Source of the DNA: Candidatus Poribacteria bacterium
GTDB taxonomy: Bacteria; Poribacteria; WGA-4E; WGA-3G
Direction: 5' to 3'
NCBI GenBank assembly: GCA_022822085.1
Contig: JAJECK010000096.1
Span: forward strand, 1-64,000
DNA length: 64,000 bases
Shown: positions 18,541 to 27,707 of the stretch, piece by piece
How the letters are laid out: every line of letters begins with the position of its first letter
Position numbering within the stretch: position 1 is the stretch's first letter
Notes under the pieces: generated by a model
Told to the model about the DNA's origin: nothing
What the model saw: the letters and a program-made list of their open reading frames with translations, nothing else
The model's database searches: none
Position numbers and translations under genes: made by a program

Positions 18541-18873
18541 TGTAATGCTCCTTCTGATAAGGATATATAATGTCTATAACGTATCCTGTGTCCGCGTAGT
18601 TTACATTTCGGAACAATTGCCCTTACGTTAACAGAACAATTGTGTTGTTCAATGAAGAGTTGTTGCATAAAAAGAATACAGGTGAAGGGGAAGCAAGATT
18701 GGTGAAGATTAACAGAAGCAGATTGAGGGTGGTAATAGAATGAAAGGCGATCTCAATACCAAACAGAAACGGGAATTAGATCATTATCTTCTATAAGAGG
18801 CGCAATGGATTACGCGACTACGAGCGGGTTAGGAAACCGCTCTTTCCGTGGAGTGGGTAATGAAGAAACCTTC
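18541..18873. repeat. intergenic stretch with a decayed HTH-gene copy
   Basis: It contains 18713-18796 (plus strand), a remnant that reads QKQIEGGNRMKGDLNTKQKR and ELDHYLL after a stop and matches the C-terminus of the gene at 16160. It also holds the right copy of the direct repeat (18743-18837). A small inverted repeat (GAACAATTG twice) lies at 18610-18640. No intact gene. Confidence 0.55.
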
Positions 18874-19107
18874 TCAGTCAGTATTCTGATGCACAGCAAT
18901 GATTCTCGCTAATGCTCTCAATGCGTCATTCACAGTTTTGGCATCGGGAAATATCTTCGCAACATCCGGGTCAAGACGTATCAAGTTTTTGTCTGCGTGG
19001 TATTTTTCCGCGTATTTTCCACGAACACCTCCGCTGAAATCGTATTCGTCAAGCATATCAGCATCATCTTGTTCTAATGTGGTCTGATTCGTAAGTTTTT
19101 CTTTCAT
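18874..19107 (-). CDS. brnA: BrnA-type antitoxin
   Basis: About 77 residues (MKEKLTNQTTLEQDDADMLD) with the EYDFSGGVRGKYAEKYH block typical of BrnA-like partners of BrnT. It ends in PDVAKIFPDAKTVNDALRAL. The start at 19107 lies inside the end of brnT, overlapping by 44 bases, with AAGG upstream; the frame is open to 19149. The antitoxin should bind BrnT and repress the operon. Confidence 0.8.
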   Translation of the reverse strand: MKEKLTNQTTLEQDDADMLDEYDFSGGVRGKYAEKYHADKNLIRLDPDVAKIFPDAKTVNDALRALARIIAVHQNTD

Positions 19108-19351
19108 TGGCTGTTGCCTTTCGCGCAGAAATGATTCGGATGTTATCATCTATTTCTGTATGAACGACGACTAATAGACGATGTTCTTGAGAAAATCCTA
19201 TCGTTATAAATCTTTCTTCTATTCTTGAATGTATTAGGTCTGGAATAGTAATAGAGAGAAAATCTCCAAAAACAGTTCGTTCTTCCTCAAACGAAGTGCC
19301 ATGTTTTCTAAGATTTTCTACTGCCTTTCGACTATCCCATTGAAATTCCAA
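19064..19351 (-). CDS. brnT: BrnT-family ribonuclease toxin
   Basis: 95 residues with all BrnT/DUF497 landmarks: FQWDSRKAVENLRKHGTSF, TVFGDFLSITIPD, EERFITIGFSQEHRLLVVVH and IRIISARKATANERKTYE. It is the upstream gene of a type II module and would act as an RNase of the RelE-like fold. The length is normal and no defects are visible. Confidence 0.9.
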   Translation of the reverse strand: MEFQWDSRKAVENLRKHGTSFEEERTVFGDFLSITIPDLIHSRIEERFITIGFSQEHRLLVVVHTEIDDNIRIISARKATANERKTYESDHIRTR

Positions 19352-20074
19352 CGTTACAACTTTCCGATATAGTTGATTGGTGGTTAAACATTAGTTCTTA
19401 GTATGACATATTTTATAGAATAAAGCAACTTAATTTACGATATAGGTTATCGTCTGAATTGCTTTTTGTCTGAACCAGGATGGACAGGATTATAGGATTG
19501 CAGGATAAGAGACTGAGCGATCAGAGTGCCATTCGAAATTGACATCTCCGCTTCCATCATCACACCTCAAAACCATAGAACCTTAGCGAAAACCCCTTCT
19601 CCGCTCTTTGTTAAATGCCCGTGTTTCCGATCCCTCCGAGATTCAGTAACCGTTGGTTGGGTTGAGGGACGAACCCTAATGAACTTTGACAATCAAAATC
19701 GGGAGTTGAATACGTTGGGGTTGGGTTCCCCAACCCGCTTGGTTTGTGAGTTTCCGTCCATCAGGCGTGGAAATCACGCCCGGACGAATACCCAACTTGA
19801 ACGTCAAAATTCATTAGGTGTAAACTTAAGGAATTTCCAAATACAGAAACTTATTTTAGTCCCGTCCGAAGATTAAAAAATAATTTCGGTCCTGTGGCGA
19901 GGTTAGGAAACCTCGCCAGCAGGATGCTGCTTTGAAAACTAAATAAACCTGCTTTCATGTAAGCACCTCTTACACTTAAGCATTACTTTCATGTAAGTGA
20001 AGGTTTGCTTGACATTCCTTGCAAATATAGGGTATTCTTTTGTAAAACACCAAACGCTGAAATCGGAGGAGGAG
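19352..20074. repeat. gene-free stretch with repeat fragments
   Basis: It holds one end of the TTGTCTGAACCAGGATT family (about 19463-19490). A block with GGTTGGGTTCCCCAACCCGC follows (about 19722-19742). Then comes a truncated inner MITE (GAAGATTAAAAAATAATTTCGG at about 19869, in two parts) with a GGCGAGG palindrome (19895-19920). The open frame at 19526-19876 has no start signal or family and is rejected. Confidence 0.55.
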
Positions 20075-20572
20075 ATGGAATCTAACATAATATCATTGAG
20101 TGGTGTGCAGTGTGCAGGCAAGACTGTCGTAGCAAATCACCTTGGTAGACTTATGCCCGAAGCTGCAATTTATGACGGTAAGCGTGAATTGAGAAGATAT
20201 TTAGACAATCCAGATATAAAAGGTCCTGTCATCATAGTAGAATATGCGTCTTCCTTACTTTTTCCTGTGGGACACCTGGATGGGACAAGTGTAGACAGGT
20301 TTGCGGAATGCGGTCTCCTTGATAGTCAATACTTTCAAAAAGGTAAGCATTTTTTTCTGGACTTACAGTCTGAGAAAACTCAGCATGAAAGGCTGTTAGA
20401 ACGATACAACGGATTTGATGGATACGCACGGATAATCATGAAGGAATACGTTCACAGATCCGACTATCTCAGGATGTTAGGAGACGAAGGGTATTTTACG
20501 AAGGTGATAGTTGTTGATCAAAAGTCAATAGAAGAAATTACGCAAGAAATAATGGATGAAATAGGGAAATAG
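20075..20572 (+). CDS. P-loop NTPase or kinase-like protein
   Basis: 165 residues from ATG 20075, which has GGAGGAGG immediately upstream; the frame opens at 19997. A Walker A motif is at residues 9-16 (GVQCAGKT) after a hydrophobic strand (NIISLSG). The rest (IYDGKRELRRYLDNPDIKGP, QSEKTQHERLLERYNGFDGY) fits small nucleoside or adenylate-kinase-like folds. No substrate motif is recognisable. It is flanked by repeats on both sides, so it is a single-gene unit. Confidence 0.65.
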   Translation: MESNIISLSGVQCAGKTVVANHLGRLMPEAAIYDGKRELRRYLDNPDIKGPVIIVEYASSLLFPVGHLDGTSVDRFAECGLLDSQYFQKGKHFFLDLQSEKTQHERLLERYNGFDGYARIIMKEYVHRSDYLRMLGDEGYFTKVIVVDQKSIEEITQEIMDEIGK

Positions 20573-20702
20573 GAGCCGCCCCTTATGTGTCAACTTAAGA
20601 AAATATTTCTTGTTCTAAAACCCTTCTGAATAGGTCCGAAGATTGGGACTGTCCTATATTTCAATCCTGTCCGGGCGATATCTGTCCAACAAAGTTATTA
20701 GT

Positions 20703-20844
20703 TAAACATATCGTCCGGACGGGACTAAAGAGGAGCGTTTATGCACGATCTATAAACATATCATCCGGACGGGACTAAAGATAGCGTCTTCAACCATGAT
20801 CTATAAACATTGTGTCTCTACCAAATCAACGCTATGAATGCCTT
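20703..20844. repeat. tandem array of the TCTATAAACAT palindrome element
   Basis: Three units spaced 50-51 bases apart (TAAACAT at 20703, 20753 and 20804). The first two carry the palindrome RTCCGGACGGGACTAAAG. The third carries the GAATGCC...GGCATTC hairpin, which is split by the MITE at 20845-20994 and resumes as GGCATTCAGCGGGACTAAG. A fourth TCTATAAACAT is at about 21040. Confidence 0.7.
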
Positions 20845-20994
20845 ATGAAGATTAAGAAAATATTTCGGTCCTGTGGCGAGGTTAGGAAGAAATCAACGGG
20901 ACCAATGCCATTTAGGCATTCCCCGCCTCGCAACGACGGAGGACACCTGCCTCGTACGGATAGTAAAGGACCGAATTAATAAATTAATCTTCAT
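20845..20994. repeat. ATGAAGATTAAG MITE (inner element), copy 1
   Basis: 150 bases with imperfect inverted ends (ATGAAGATTAAGAAAATATT and AATAAATTAATCTTCAT), each followed inward by CGGTCC/GGACCG. Inside is a GGCGAGG palindrome carrying the GAAATCAACGG...CCATTTAGGCATT hairpin. It sits in the loop of another hairpin of that kind. Further copies are at 40855-40969 and 47835-47985, with partial copies near 19869 and 56160. Confidence 0.75.
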
Positions 20995-21079
20995 TTGGCA
21001 TTCAGCGGGACTAAGGAAGGTGTGCTCATCTTTTTTCTATAAACATAAGCCATATAAAATAAGGGTTCAAGTGGAAATA

Positions 21080-21124
21080 AAAATCGGCTTAAACCGAGTT
21101 ATTACAGGATTTAAGCCGATTTAG
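21080..21124 (-). terminator. rho-independent terminator of the TGA-interrupted gene
   Basis: AAATCGGCTTAAA and TTTAAGCCGATTT form a 12-13 base-pair stem. On the minus strand the stem runs into TTTTTATTT. It lies 20 bases past the TAA at 21144. Confidence 0.8.
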
Positions 21125-21143
21125 AGAATGTTGATATGTGCGC

Positions 21144-21830
21144 TTATTTACGTTTTTTGATACTTGCCCATTTGGTTGCGAGCTTTGATCTTGGGTCTAC
21201 GGGATAGCTATCATCGCCGAAGAACTCTATTTCACCGATTTGAAAGTTCGCCCCAACGGTTGCGAAAGTAACATGCCGAAAGAACCGGTATCCTTCTTTT
21301 TGCACGTCGTAATCTTCGCCTGCTTCAAACAGGACGACTTGCAGTCGCTCAGGCCAGAAACTCTTCCCGCCATCATAAGCATAGATGGTTGTCCAATCTT
21401 CGCCGTCGTTCGATCCCTGAACTTCCCACTCTGAAGGGTCCCTCTCAGGAACATCGTTCGCTGAAGATACGGTGAAGTGTGTTAATGCGTACTGCTCCTC
21501 AAACTCAGCTGTTACGTGTAGGCCTTCCGCCGGAATGCCTCCGCCACGTCCTCAGCACCATTTGTCATTGCCGGGGCCAAGCCGGTTATCGAAGACGTTA
21601 AACGCAAATTCTCCGCCCCCGAATCCGGGTTCTTCGTTGGCTGAGAAAATGGCGTTGTAACCTTTATCAACTTCAGGATCACCGTCGTCTTCTGGGTCGG
21701 TGAGGTCTCCGCCTAACAGTGACCCCGTTCCTGTTCCCAGGATTTTCTCCGCCTGGGCACTATCGATTGCACTGATAACAAAACCGGTTATCATCAGCAC
21801 AAATCCTGCTAATATCATTATATTTTTCAT
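21144..21830 (-). CDS. secreted discoidin-like protein with one in-frame TGA: candidate selenoprotein
   Basis: ATG 21830 has GGAGG 9 bases upstream and opens a signal peptide (MKNIMILAGFVLMITGFVIS). The frame runs to TGA at 21552-21554 and continues open, in the same frame, to TAA at 21144. The full product is 228 codons including the TGA. Downstream of the TGA the sequence is clearly coding: HVTAEFEEQYALTHFTVSS, WEVQGSNDGEDWTTIYAYDG and GANFQIGEIEFFGDD resemble the discoidin (F5/8 type C)-like fold. The end PVDPRSKLATKWASIKKRK carries the shared C-terminal motif. The TGA follows KWC, giving Cys-Sec if recoded. A hairpin with loop GGC starts 12 nt later. The alternative is a point nonsense mutation or sequencing error. 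Confidence 0.65.
21520..21540 (-). promoter_or_regulatory. possible bacterial SECIS hairpin
   Basis: On the coding strand AGGCATTCC and GGAAGGCCT form a 9-pair stem: four plus four pairs and one A-G mismatch. The three-base loop is GGC, at nt +21 to +23 after the TGA. Known bacterial SECIS elements place a G-starting apical loop roughly 16-37 nt after UGA. Chance hairpins of this size are not rare. Confidence 0.4.
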
Positions 21831-22439
21831 TCCGTTTTCCTCCAATAGAATGAATCTCACTTTTCGTGAGTGTGAATAGACTGTACCCATTTCACTAATG
21901 GGTGTCCCATAATAACATATTATTCATATTCTATCATATTTTATGCAGTTGTCAAGTATTTTTTTGACACAGGTGTGTAAAGTTTTTGGCATGTGTTGTC
22001 AGAATCGCGGAGGACACCAAACTCGTATGCGTTTTGTAACATAAACTTCAGTTTGTGCTATCCCCTAATGCGCAATCTGGAAGCGGACGGTACAAAGACG
22101 CAATCTGGAAGCGGACGGTACAAAGATGGACTATCGTCCAGACGCAAAACGACTTGGCATCTCCAGGCATATAATCCGCGCAATCGGTAAAATCGGGGGA
22201 ATGCCTAAAGCAGCATGCGCCATGATGCGGACCTTTGATTTGGCAATAATCAGTGTTCAGACAGATAAGTGACAAAAGCTGGACACACTCATCTGGTATA
22301 ATCTAATTTTATTTCGGTAATTGAATGCCTCTGTGATTTTTAATAAATGTCTTGATTTTTCCTGCTTATATGATATAATAATGAAAAACATATTGTATGC
22401 TCACTATAAAATATCAGGATAATTACAAGGAAACATTGA
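21831..22439. other. upstream region without a recognised gene
   Basis: It contains a perfect 28-base tandem duplication (22071-22098 and 22099-22126, unit starting CGCAATCTGGAAGCGGACGG). An open frame at 22126-22272 (MDYRPDAKRLGISRH) has no recognised family or ribosome-binding site. A TATAAT box at about 22297 could serve the gene at 22440. Confidence 0.5.
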
Positions 22440-23588
22440 ATGACTTATGTTGATGGAATATTGTCGTCGTTGACGCGTGTGAAAGATGCAAAGACGCTGC
22501 GCGCATCCTCGTGGGATACCACAGGACGAAACAACGACGCATGGGATATTGCCCCCGGTGAAACCCGTGTCCTTGCCGATATTGAAGGTCCGGGATGTAT
22601 CAATCATATCTGGATGACGCAGCCAAACGGGTATCGGAACGTGCTGATTCGGATGTTCTGGGACGATGAAGAGCATCCGAGTGTGTTATGTCCGTTGGGC
22701 GATTTTTTTGGTCTTGGAAACGAAATTGTGAACTCTTACGATTCCATTCCATTTTCTGCATCTACGCACAGCAATAATCAGTTTAATTCAGGGTGTGCGC
22801 TCAACTGCTACCTACAAATGCCGTTTAACAAATCGGCAAGGATTGAACTTGTCAACGAAGGTGATACACCCCACCGACAATACTTCTATGTTGACTACGA
22901 ACTTTATCCCACACCATTCGGAGAGGATACCGCCTATTTTCATGCGCAATTCCATCGTGAAAACCCGTGTGATGGGTGGGGACATGAAATTATGGTCAAT
23001 ACAGCAGAAGCAAATATCATCAATGCGGAACGTCTCGCGTGGGATAACAATTATCTTATTCTATCTGCAGAAGGAAGAGGACAGTATATCGGTTGTAACC
23101 TTTCTGTGAGCAACTTCCAAGGCACATGGTGGGGTGAAGGTGATGATATGATTTGGATTGATGGCTACAAGTGGCCTCCCGATTTGCACGGGACTGGGTC
23201 AGAGGATTATCTCAATCAAGCGTGGGGCATGCAACAGAACGCATTTGCACATAACGGCTCATCTATTCACGAAAACAACACCAACGGTTATCAGACATCT
23301 TATGTATTTCATCTGGAAAATCCTATCCGTTTTGAGAAGGAGCTTCGGGTGACAATTGAACACGGACACGGTAACCATCTTAGCAACGAGACATCCTCTG
23401 TTGCGTATTGGTATCAGATAGAACCGCATAAACCGTTTGGGGTGCTCCCCGTTGCACAACGTAAACCGGTGCTAAAAGATGAAGATGGGAATTGGATTAT
23501 AGACAAATCCAGTCAAACACCATCATCCGACCTTGTTCTTAATGATGAAATGAAACAGAAAAAACAGCAGTGGCAAGAGAAACAGTAA
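22440..23588 (+). CDS. GH172 / DUF2961 family glycoside hydrolase-like protein
   Basis: 382 residues with an AAGGA site. It begins with the DUF2961 pattern (SSLTRVKDAKTLRASSWDTT, IEGPGCINHIWMT). It continues with PLGDFFGLGNEIVNSYDSIP and ends in the conserved HGTGSEDYLNQAWG block. DUF2961 is now the GH172 family, whose characterised members act on alpha-D-fructofuranosides, difructose dianhydride I and D-arabinofuranosides. The acidic SED motif is in the region of the known catalytic glutamates. There is no signal peptide, so it may act in the cytoplasm. The C-terminus is a lysine/glutamine-rich tail. It is followed 39 bases later by a large gene likely in the same operon. Confidence 0.82.
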   Translation: MTYVDGILSSLTRVKDAKTLRASSWDTTGRNNDAWDIAPGETRVLADIEGPGCINHIWMTQPNGYRNVLIRMFWDDEEHPSVLCPLGDFFGLGNEIVNSYDSIPFSASTHSNNQFNSGCALNCYLQMPFNKSARIELVNEGDTPHRQYFYVDYELYPTPFGEDTAYFHAQFHRENPCDGWGHEIMVNTAEANIINAERLAWDNNYLILSAEGRGQYIGCNLSVSNFQGTWWGEGDDMIWIDGYKWPPDLHGTGSEDYLNQAWGMQQNAFAHNGSSIHENNTNGYQTSYVFHLENPIRFEKELRVTIEHGHGNHLSNETSSVAYWYQIEPHKPFGVLPVAQRKPVLKDEDGNWIIDKSSQTPSSDLVLNDEMKQKKQQWQEKQ

Positions 23589-23627
23589 TACTTATTCTTG
23601 CTGAAAATTGACCGGAGGAGATAAAAT

Positions 23628-26600
23628 ATGATAACGTTTTTCCATCATCTTTTTATTGGAAAAATGGAAGAAGAAACACAAAATGATGAGGAGGTCCTTG
23701 ATCAAGAACAACCAGAGTCTGAACACCAAAATGACACTCCCGATTCCGATTCTACAGAACCTATTGAAGAGGAACCTGCTCATGACACCGTAAACGAAAC
23801 TGAAACACCTGACTCTGGAGAAGATACTCAACCTGAAAAACCACAAGAGGATGTAGATACATCCGAAACCGATGAAATATCGGATAAACAGGAAATTCCT
23901 GAAGTTGCTGCGGAATCTGAAACCCAAGACAATGCAGATACTGAACAAACTGACGCGAAAGATGATGTACAAGTTCAAGATGTACTGTCTATTGTGGTCC
24001 CTTCAGATGATAATGGGACTATTGAGGTGGATATACCAAATGAATCTCAGGAAACGGAGGAGGAACAAGAGCCTCCTGCCGTTGAAGAGGTGGACGACAC
24101 TGAAGGCACACCTGAGCCTGACGAAACACCAGAAAACGGAGAAGCACAAGAAGCACAAGACTCACCTGAAGTTGAAGAAACACCTACCCCAACTGTGCTT
24201 TTTCGTCCATACTCTCTCGGTGAAAGTGATCAACTATATGATTTCGTTGAAATGTTTGACGAGAGCGAGTCCTCTGGTGCTGAGCATATATCTGCAAGTA
24301 AGTCGGATATTTCTGGCGGTGTTTCAAAGCCTGCACTCTTTGAACATCCTTCTCCAACCGAACCATCACGAATAGCTTACAAACTTGATCTTCCTAAAGT
24401 CAAAGAAAAGGAAACACTATTCCTTCATTTCTTTACCGGGCTCAGGGACGGTGTGGTATTTGACGATGCCGAAAGACAACCGGGTGGGGTGAAATATTGT
24501 ATAGAAATATCTGGAGAACAGTGTTTTGAAGCCGTTTCAACGGAATGTCGTTGGGTACAAAACGGTGTGGATTTATCTCGGTTTGCTGGAGAAACAGTGG
24601 AACTCGTTTTTATAACACACTGTAACGTTGAAGGAAATAGTAACTATGCATGGGGGTTATGGGGAGAACCACAACTTTTAAAACTCATCCGGACGCATGA
24701 TGTATCAAATGAAGAACAAAAAGGATTGCCGCATGAAATACAGAGTGGTATAGCAATAGGAAAGTATCCTGAAAATCACCTTGCAATACTTGGGTTTAAT
24801 CGTGATGATTTCGTGCAATCCAAAGAAATCGCTACTGAAATATACGATCAATTGGAAGATGAACCAATTGAGTTGACGTTATATGCCCCACAACCTAAAA
24901 TAGAAATTGTGAGCGTAGGTGCAACTGCAGCGGTCGTGGCTACTGGAGAAGCTTACGAAATTCAATGTACAATCAGAAACGTTGGCGCGGGCCCACTGCC
25001 AAAAGGGAGTAAAACACGCCTCAGCATCAGCGAAGTGAAACTGCGTCGGGGACGATCCGCACATAACGTGAAAACACTTGCTGCTGGAGAGACATCAACT
25101 TATGTATGGTATGCGCGAGGAGTTTCACGTCCATCCACGATTAATTTTGCTGTCACACTTAAGACACGCCATATCAAAGGTGAAGGACAGATAAAAGGCT
25201 CCGTAAAAATTCGTCCGGCTTTGCCGAAACTTGAAACACAAGTTGTTCCTGAACTCCACACCTTCAATCATGAACAGCATCAGGTATTAGGCAATCAACA
25301 TCTGCGCGTTGTTTTAGTTCATAATGGCTCACCCAAACAAAAAAACACACGAAAGACAAGGGGAAGTTCAAATACCCCAGAGAAAACAACGCAAGGATAT
25401 GAGTATTATGCGATTTTCGTTGCAAAAGGAAGTACATATCAACAAGTTGCAACGTCAAAAGGGATTGCTGAGGTATCCTACCTTTCAAAAGATACTGTCC
25501 ATCACATAAACTTTGTCCCAAACGATGTTCAGTTGGCAGGAAACAGTCTTGGTGAATCCATACTCTACCTAACTGGAGAACATAAGGATGTGGATGATGT
25601 TAATTGGAAACTTCAGTTAGAGTTTAACCTTTCCGAAGATACAAAGCGAGTCAAGACTACATATCGGTTAACTGTCGATAAAGAACGTGAACTTCTTGCT
25701 TTCCGAGGCACAGAAATTTATGCAGGTCACAAGAGTTCCCGTGAAAAGAAAACCGCCGCTCTCTTCCCTGGTTTGGAATACCTTGAAGGCGACGAACCTT
25801 CATCAAATACGCGAGACGCTGCTCCGCCCCTGAACAATAGACTTGTCCCGCATCCATATAAAATAACCATACCTGTTATGGCAGTTGAAATACAGAAATC
25901 CGTTGTAGGTATCGCTTGGAATCAGTTGCAAAATTGGGATGATGAAGCACAGCATGTATCTGCAGTTTTTGCTTCACCCAATTGGCATCATCAAGAAAGA
26001 AATCATCTCATGGGACTTTTTCTTCCAACGATACCAGATTGGGTTGATGAGAATACTCTAATCGCCAAAACAGCTTATCAACTTACCGCTGAACGTGAAA
26101 TTACATTAAACTGTGAGATTATCGCTGACGGTAATGCAACTATTTTAGAGGCAATTTCACACTGGAATGATGCTTATGGCGCACCGAAACCGTTGGATCC
26201 ACCGCGTAATGACGAAGAAGAATTATTGCTTTCACGACACGGGTTTTTGCACACAGTCTGGGATGTAGAAAATAGGCAATCCAGACATTGTGTTGATTGG
26301 GCTTCACAAAATGAACCTGGTTTTGCTACTTTACTATGGTATGATTACCTTGTCACGAAATCTGAGGATGTTAAGCAACGGGTTACTGAGATAGCAGAAA
26401 AGACGATTGCTGATGTTGACGCGGGTGGGTTAGCTGCACGCGGTTCGTGCCATATATTAAGCGGTGAATTTCCGTTCTATTATGGGCACTTGGATGCTGC
26501 AATCGGTTATTATGAAGCAGAGGTGCAACCGATAATTGAGTCTCAATCTGAAAACGGCAGTTGGGGTTTTCAACCGTCCTCTGAGAAAACACAGAGTCTT

Positions 26601-27587
26601 GGAAAAACGGGGGATGTTGTACTTGGCACGTGTGCGGCAAATGCTCTCAAACTGTTAAAGCATGCACGTATCACTGGTAACAAAGTCTCTCTTGAAGCTG
26701 GCAAAAAAGCACTGTCTTATATGGATCGTTTTTCGGTGCCTCGTGGTGCGCAAACGTGGGAATGTCCACTATATGAGCCAGATATTCTTGCTGCAGCCCA
26801 TGCCATCGGTGCTTATGTGGAAGCGTATGAAATCATGGGCAATAAGACATATTTGAAACGCGCAGAATATTGGGCAGAAACAGGCTTGCCATTTCTATAT
26901 CACTGGTACCTTCCTGACAGACCTGGTATGCAATTCGCATCCATTCCTGTATTTGGAACTACTTTCTATACACATTCATGGTTGGGTGTACCTGTCCAAT
27001 GGAACGGTTTGGTGTATGCATACTATTTGCAACGTCTTAATCAACACGCACATGCAGATAAGTGGCGACAGATTGCCGAAGGTATCACTGTGAGTGCTAT
27101 GTACCAGCAGTGGGAAGAGGGAGAACTTAAGGGTACTTATCCTGATGGATTCTACGGGTTCTGCACAGAAGGTAAAGGCCCGCATCTCAATCCAGAGGAC
27201 ATTATGGTTAATGTCTATACGCTCAGTGGACTTGACCCAGGGGTAAAAACGGCAATTGCCGGTTCAATTCATTTGAGTTCTGGTGCTACCCCAGAAAACT
27301 TCAATGAATCTCGTTCAGGAGAGTTGAATTGGACCCTCAATTATGCAGAAAACGAAGTAAGTTGGACACTGATTACGGGATATGAACAACATCCATCACA
27401 AATACGCACACAATGTGCGGAGAGTCGGGAGGATAAAGATGAATCTGCTTTTGACATACCTCAGGTAGAATCACTTGAAGAGGTCACTTCCGGATGGCGT
27501 TATATCCCCGAAAAGGATGCAATCCTAATTAAACAGAAACATATCACTTCGGAAATGCAGTTTCAACTTCTAAAACAAGTTGAATAA
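23628..27587 (+). CDS. large protein: acidic N-terminus, CARDB-like domain, alpha/alpha-barrel-like C-terminus
   Basis: 1319 residues with a GGAGGAG site. About residues 14-190 are low-complexity and very rich in Glu, Asp, Thr, Pro and Gln. A beta domain follows (about 195-360) with a galactose-binding-like feel (FLHFFTGLRDGVVFDDAERQ). Next is a CARDB-like Ig segment (about 425-530, IEIVSVGATAAVVATGEAYE). From about residue 870 there is a mostly helical region reminiscent of six-hairpin glycosidases (LLWYDYLVTKSEDVKQRVTE, HLDAAIGYYEAEVQPIIESQ). No signal peptide is visible. Its position next to GH172 suggests carbohydrate processing, but I do not recognise the family. Confidence 0.7.
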   Translation: MITFFHHLFIGKMEEETQNDEEVLDQEQPESEHQNDTPDSDSTEPIEEEPAHDTVNETETPDSGEDTQPEKPQEDVDTSETDEISDKQEIPEVAAESETQDNADTEQTDAKDDVQVQDVLSIVVPSDDNGTIEVDIPNESQETEEEQEPPAVEEVDDTEGTPEPDETPENGEAQEAQDSPEVEETPTPTVLFRPYSLGESDQLYDFVEMFDESESSGAEHISASKSDISGGVSKPALFEHPSPTEPSRIAYKLDLPKVKEKETLFLHFFTGLRDGVVFDDAERQPGGVKYCIEISGEQCFEAVSTECRWVQNGVDLSRFAGETVELVFITHCNVEGNSNYAWGLWGEPQLLKLIRTHDVSNEEQKGLPHEIQSGIAIGKYPENHLAILGFNRDDFVQSKEIATEIYDQLEDEPIELTLYAPQPKIEIVSVGATAAVVATGEAYEIQCTIRNVGAGPLPKGSKTRLSISEVKLRRGRSAHNVKTLAAGETSTYVWYARGVSRPSTINFAVTLKTRHIKGEGQIKGSVKIRPALPKLETQVVPELHTFNHEQHQVLGNQHLRVVLVHNGSPKQKNTRKTRGSSNTPEKTTQGYEYYAIFVAKGSTYQQVATSKGIAEVSYLSKDTVHHINFVPNDVQLAGNSLGESILYLTGEHKDVDDVNWKLQLEFNLSEDTKRVKTTYRLTVDKERELLAFRGTEIYAGHKSSREKKTAALFPGLEYLEGDEPSSNTRDAAPPLNNRLVPHPYKITIPVMAVEIQKSVVGIAWNQLQNWDDEAQHVSAVFASPNWHHQERNHLMGLFLPTIPDWVDENTLIAKTAYQLTAEREITLNCEIIADGNATILEAISHWNDAYGAPKPLDPPRNDEEELLLSRHGFLHTVWDVENRQSRHCVDWASQNEPGFATLLWYDYLVTKSEDVKQRVTEIAEKTIADVDAGGLAARGSCHILSGEFPFYYGHLDAAIGYYEAEVQPIIESQSENGSWGFQPSSEKTQSLGKTGDVVLGTCAANALKLLKHARITGNKVSLEAGKKALSYMDRFSVPRGAQTWECPLYEPDILAAAHAIGAYVEAYEIMGNKTYLKRAEYWAETGLPFLYHWYLPDRPGMQFASIPVFGTTFYTHSWLGVPVQWNGLVYAYYLQRLNQHAHADKWRQIAEGITVSAMYQQWEEGELKGTYPDGFYGFCTEGKGPHLNPEDIMVNVYTLSGLDPGVKTAIAGSIHLSSGATPENFNESRSGELNWTLNYAENEVSWTLITGYEQHPSQIRTQCAESREDKDESAFDIPQVESLEEVTSGWRYIPEKDAILIKQKHITSEMQFQLLKQVE

Positions 27588-27707
27588 ATTACCTTAATAC
27601 TGTATAGTATCAATTGTTGTAGGAAATTTGAATCAATAAAGTAATAACACCCGAAACCCTTAACTATACTTTTAATAGTATACATTTAGGTCTTAATAGG
27701 AGAAATC

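Noticed and set aside
19526-19876. 116-codon open frame on the plus strand
   Set aside because: It lies in repeat-rich non-coding sequence with no start signal or domain.
20703-20844. short repeats at about 50-base spacing, resembling a CRISPR array
   Set aside because: Only three units, the conserved part is a short flank plus a palindrome, the intervening sequences are not unique spacers, and no cas gene is near.
22126-22272. 48-codon frame MDYRPDAKRLGISRH
   Set aside because: No ribosome-binding site, no recognised family, and it starts at the end of a tandem duplication.
23592-23978. 128-codon minus-strand frame rich in Phe
   Set aside because: It is the mirror of the Glu/Asp-rich N-terminus of the gene at 23628; the codon pattern supports the plus strand only.
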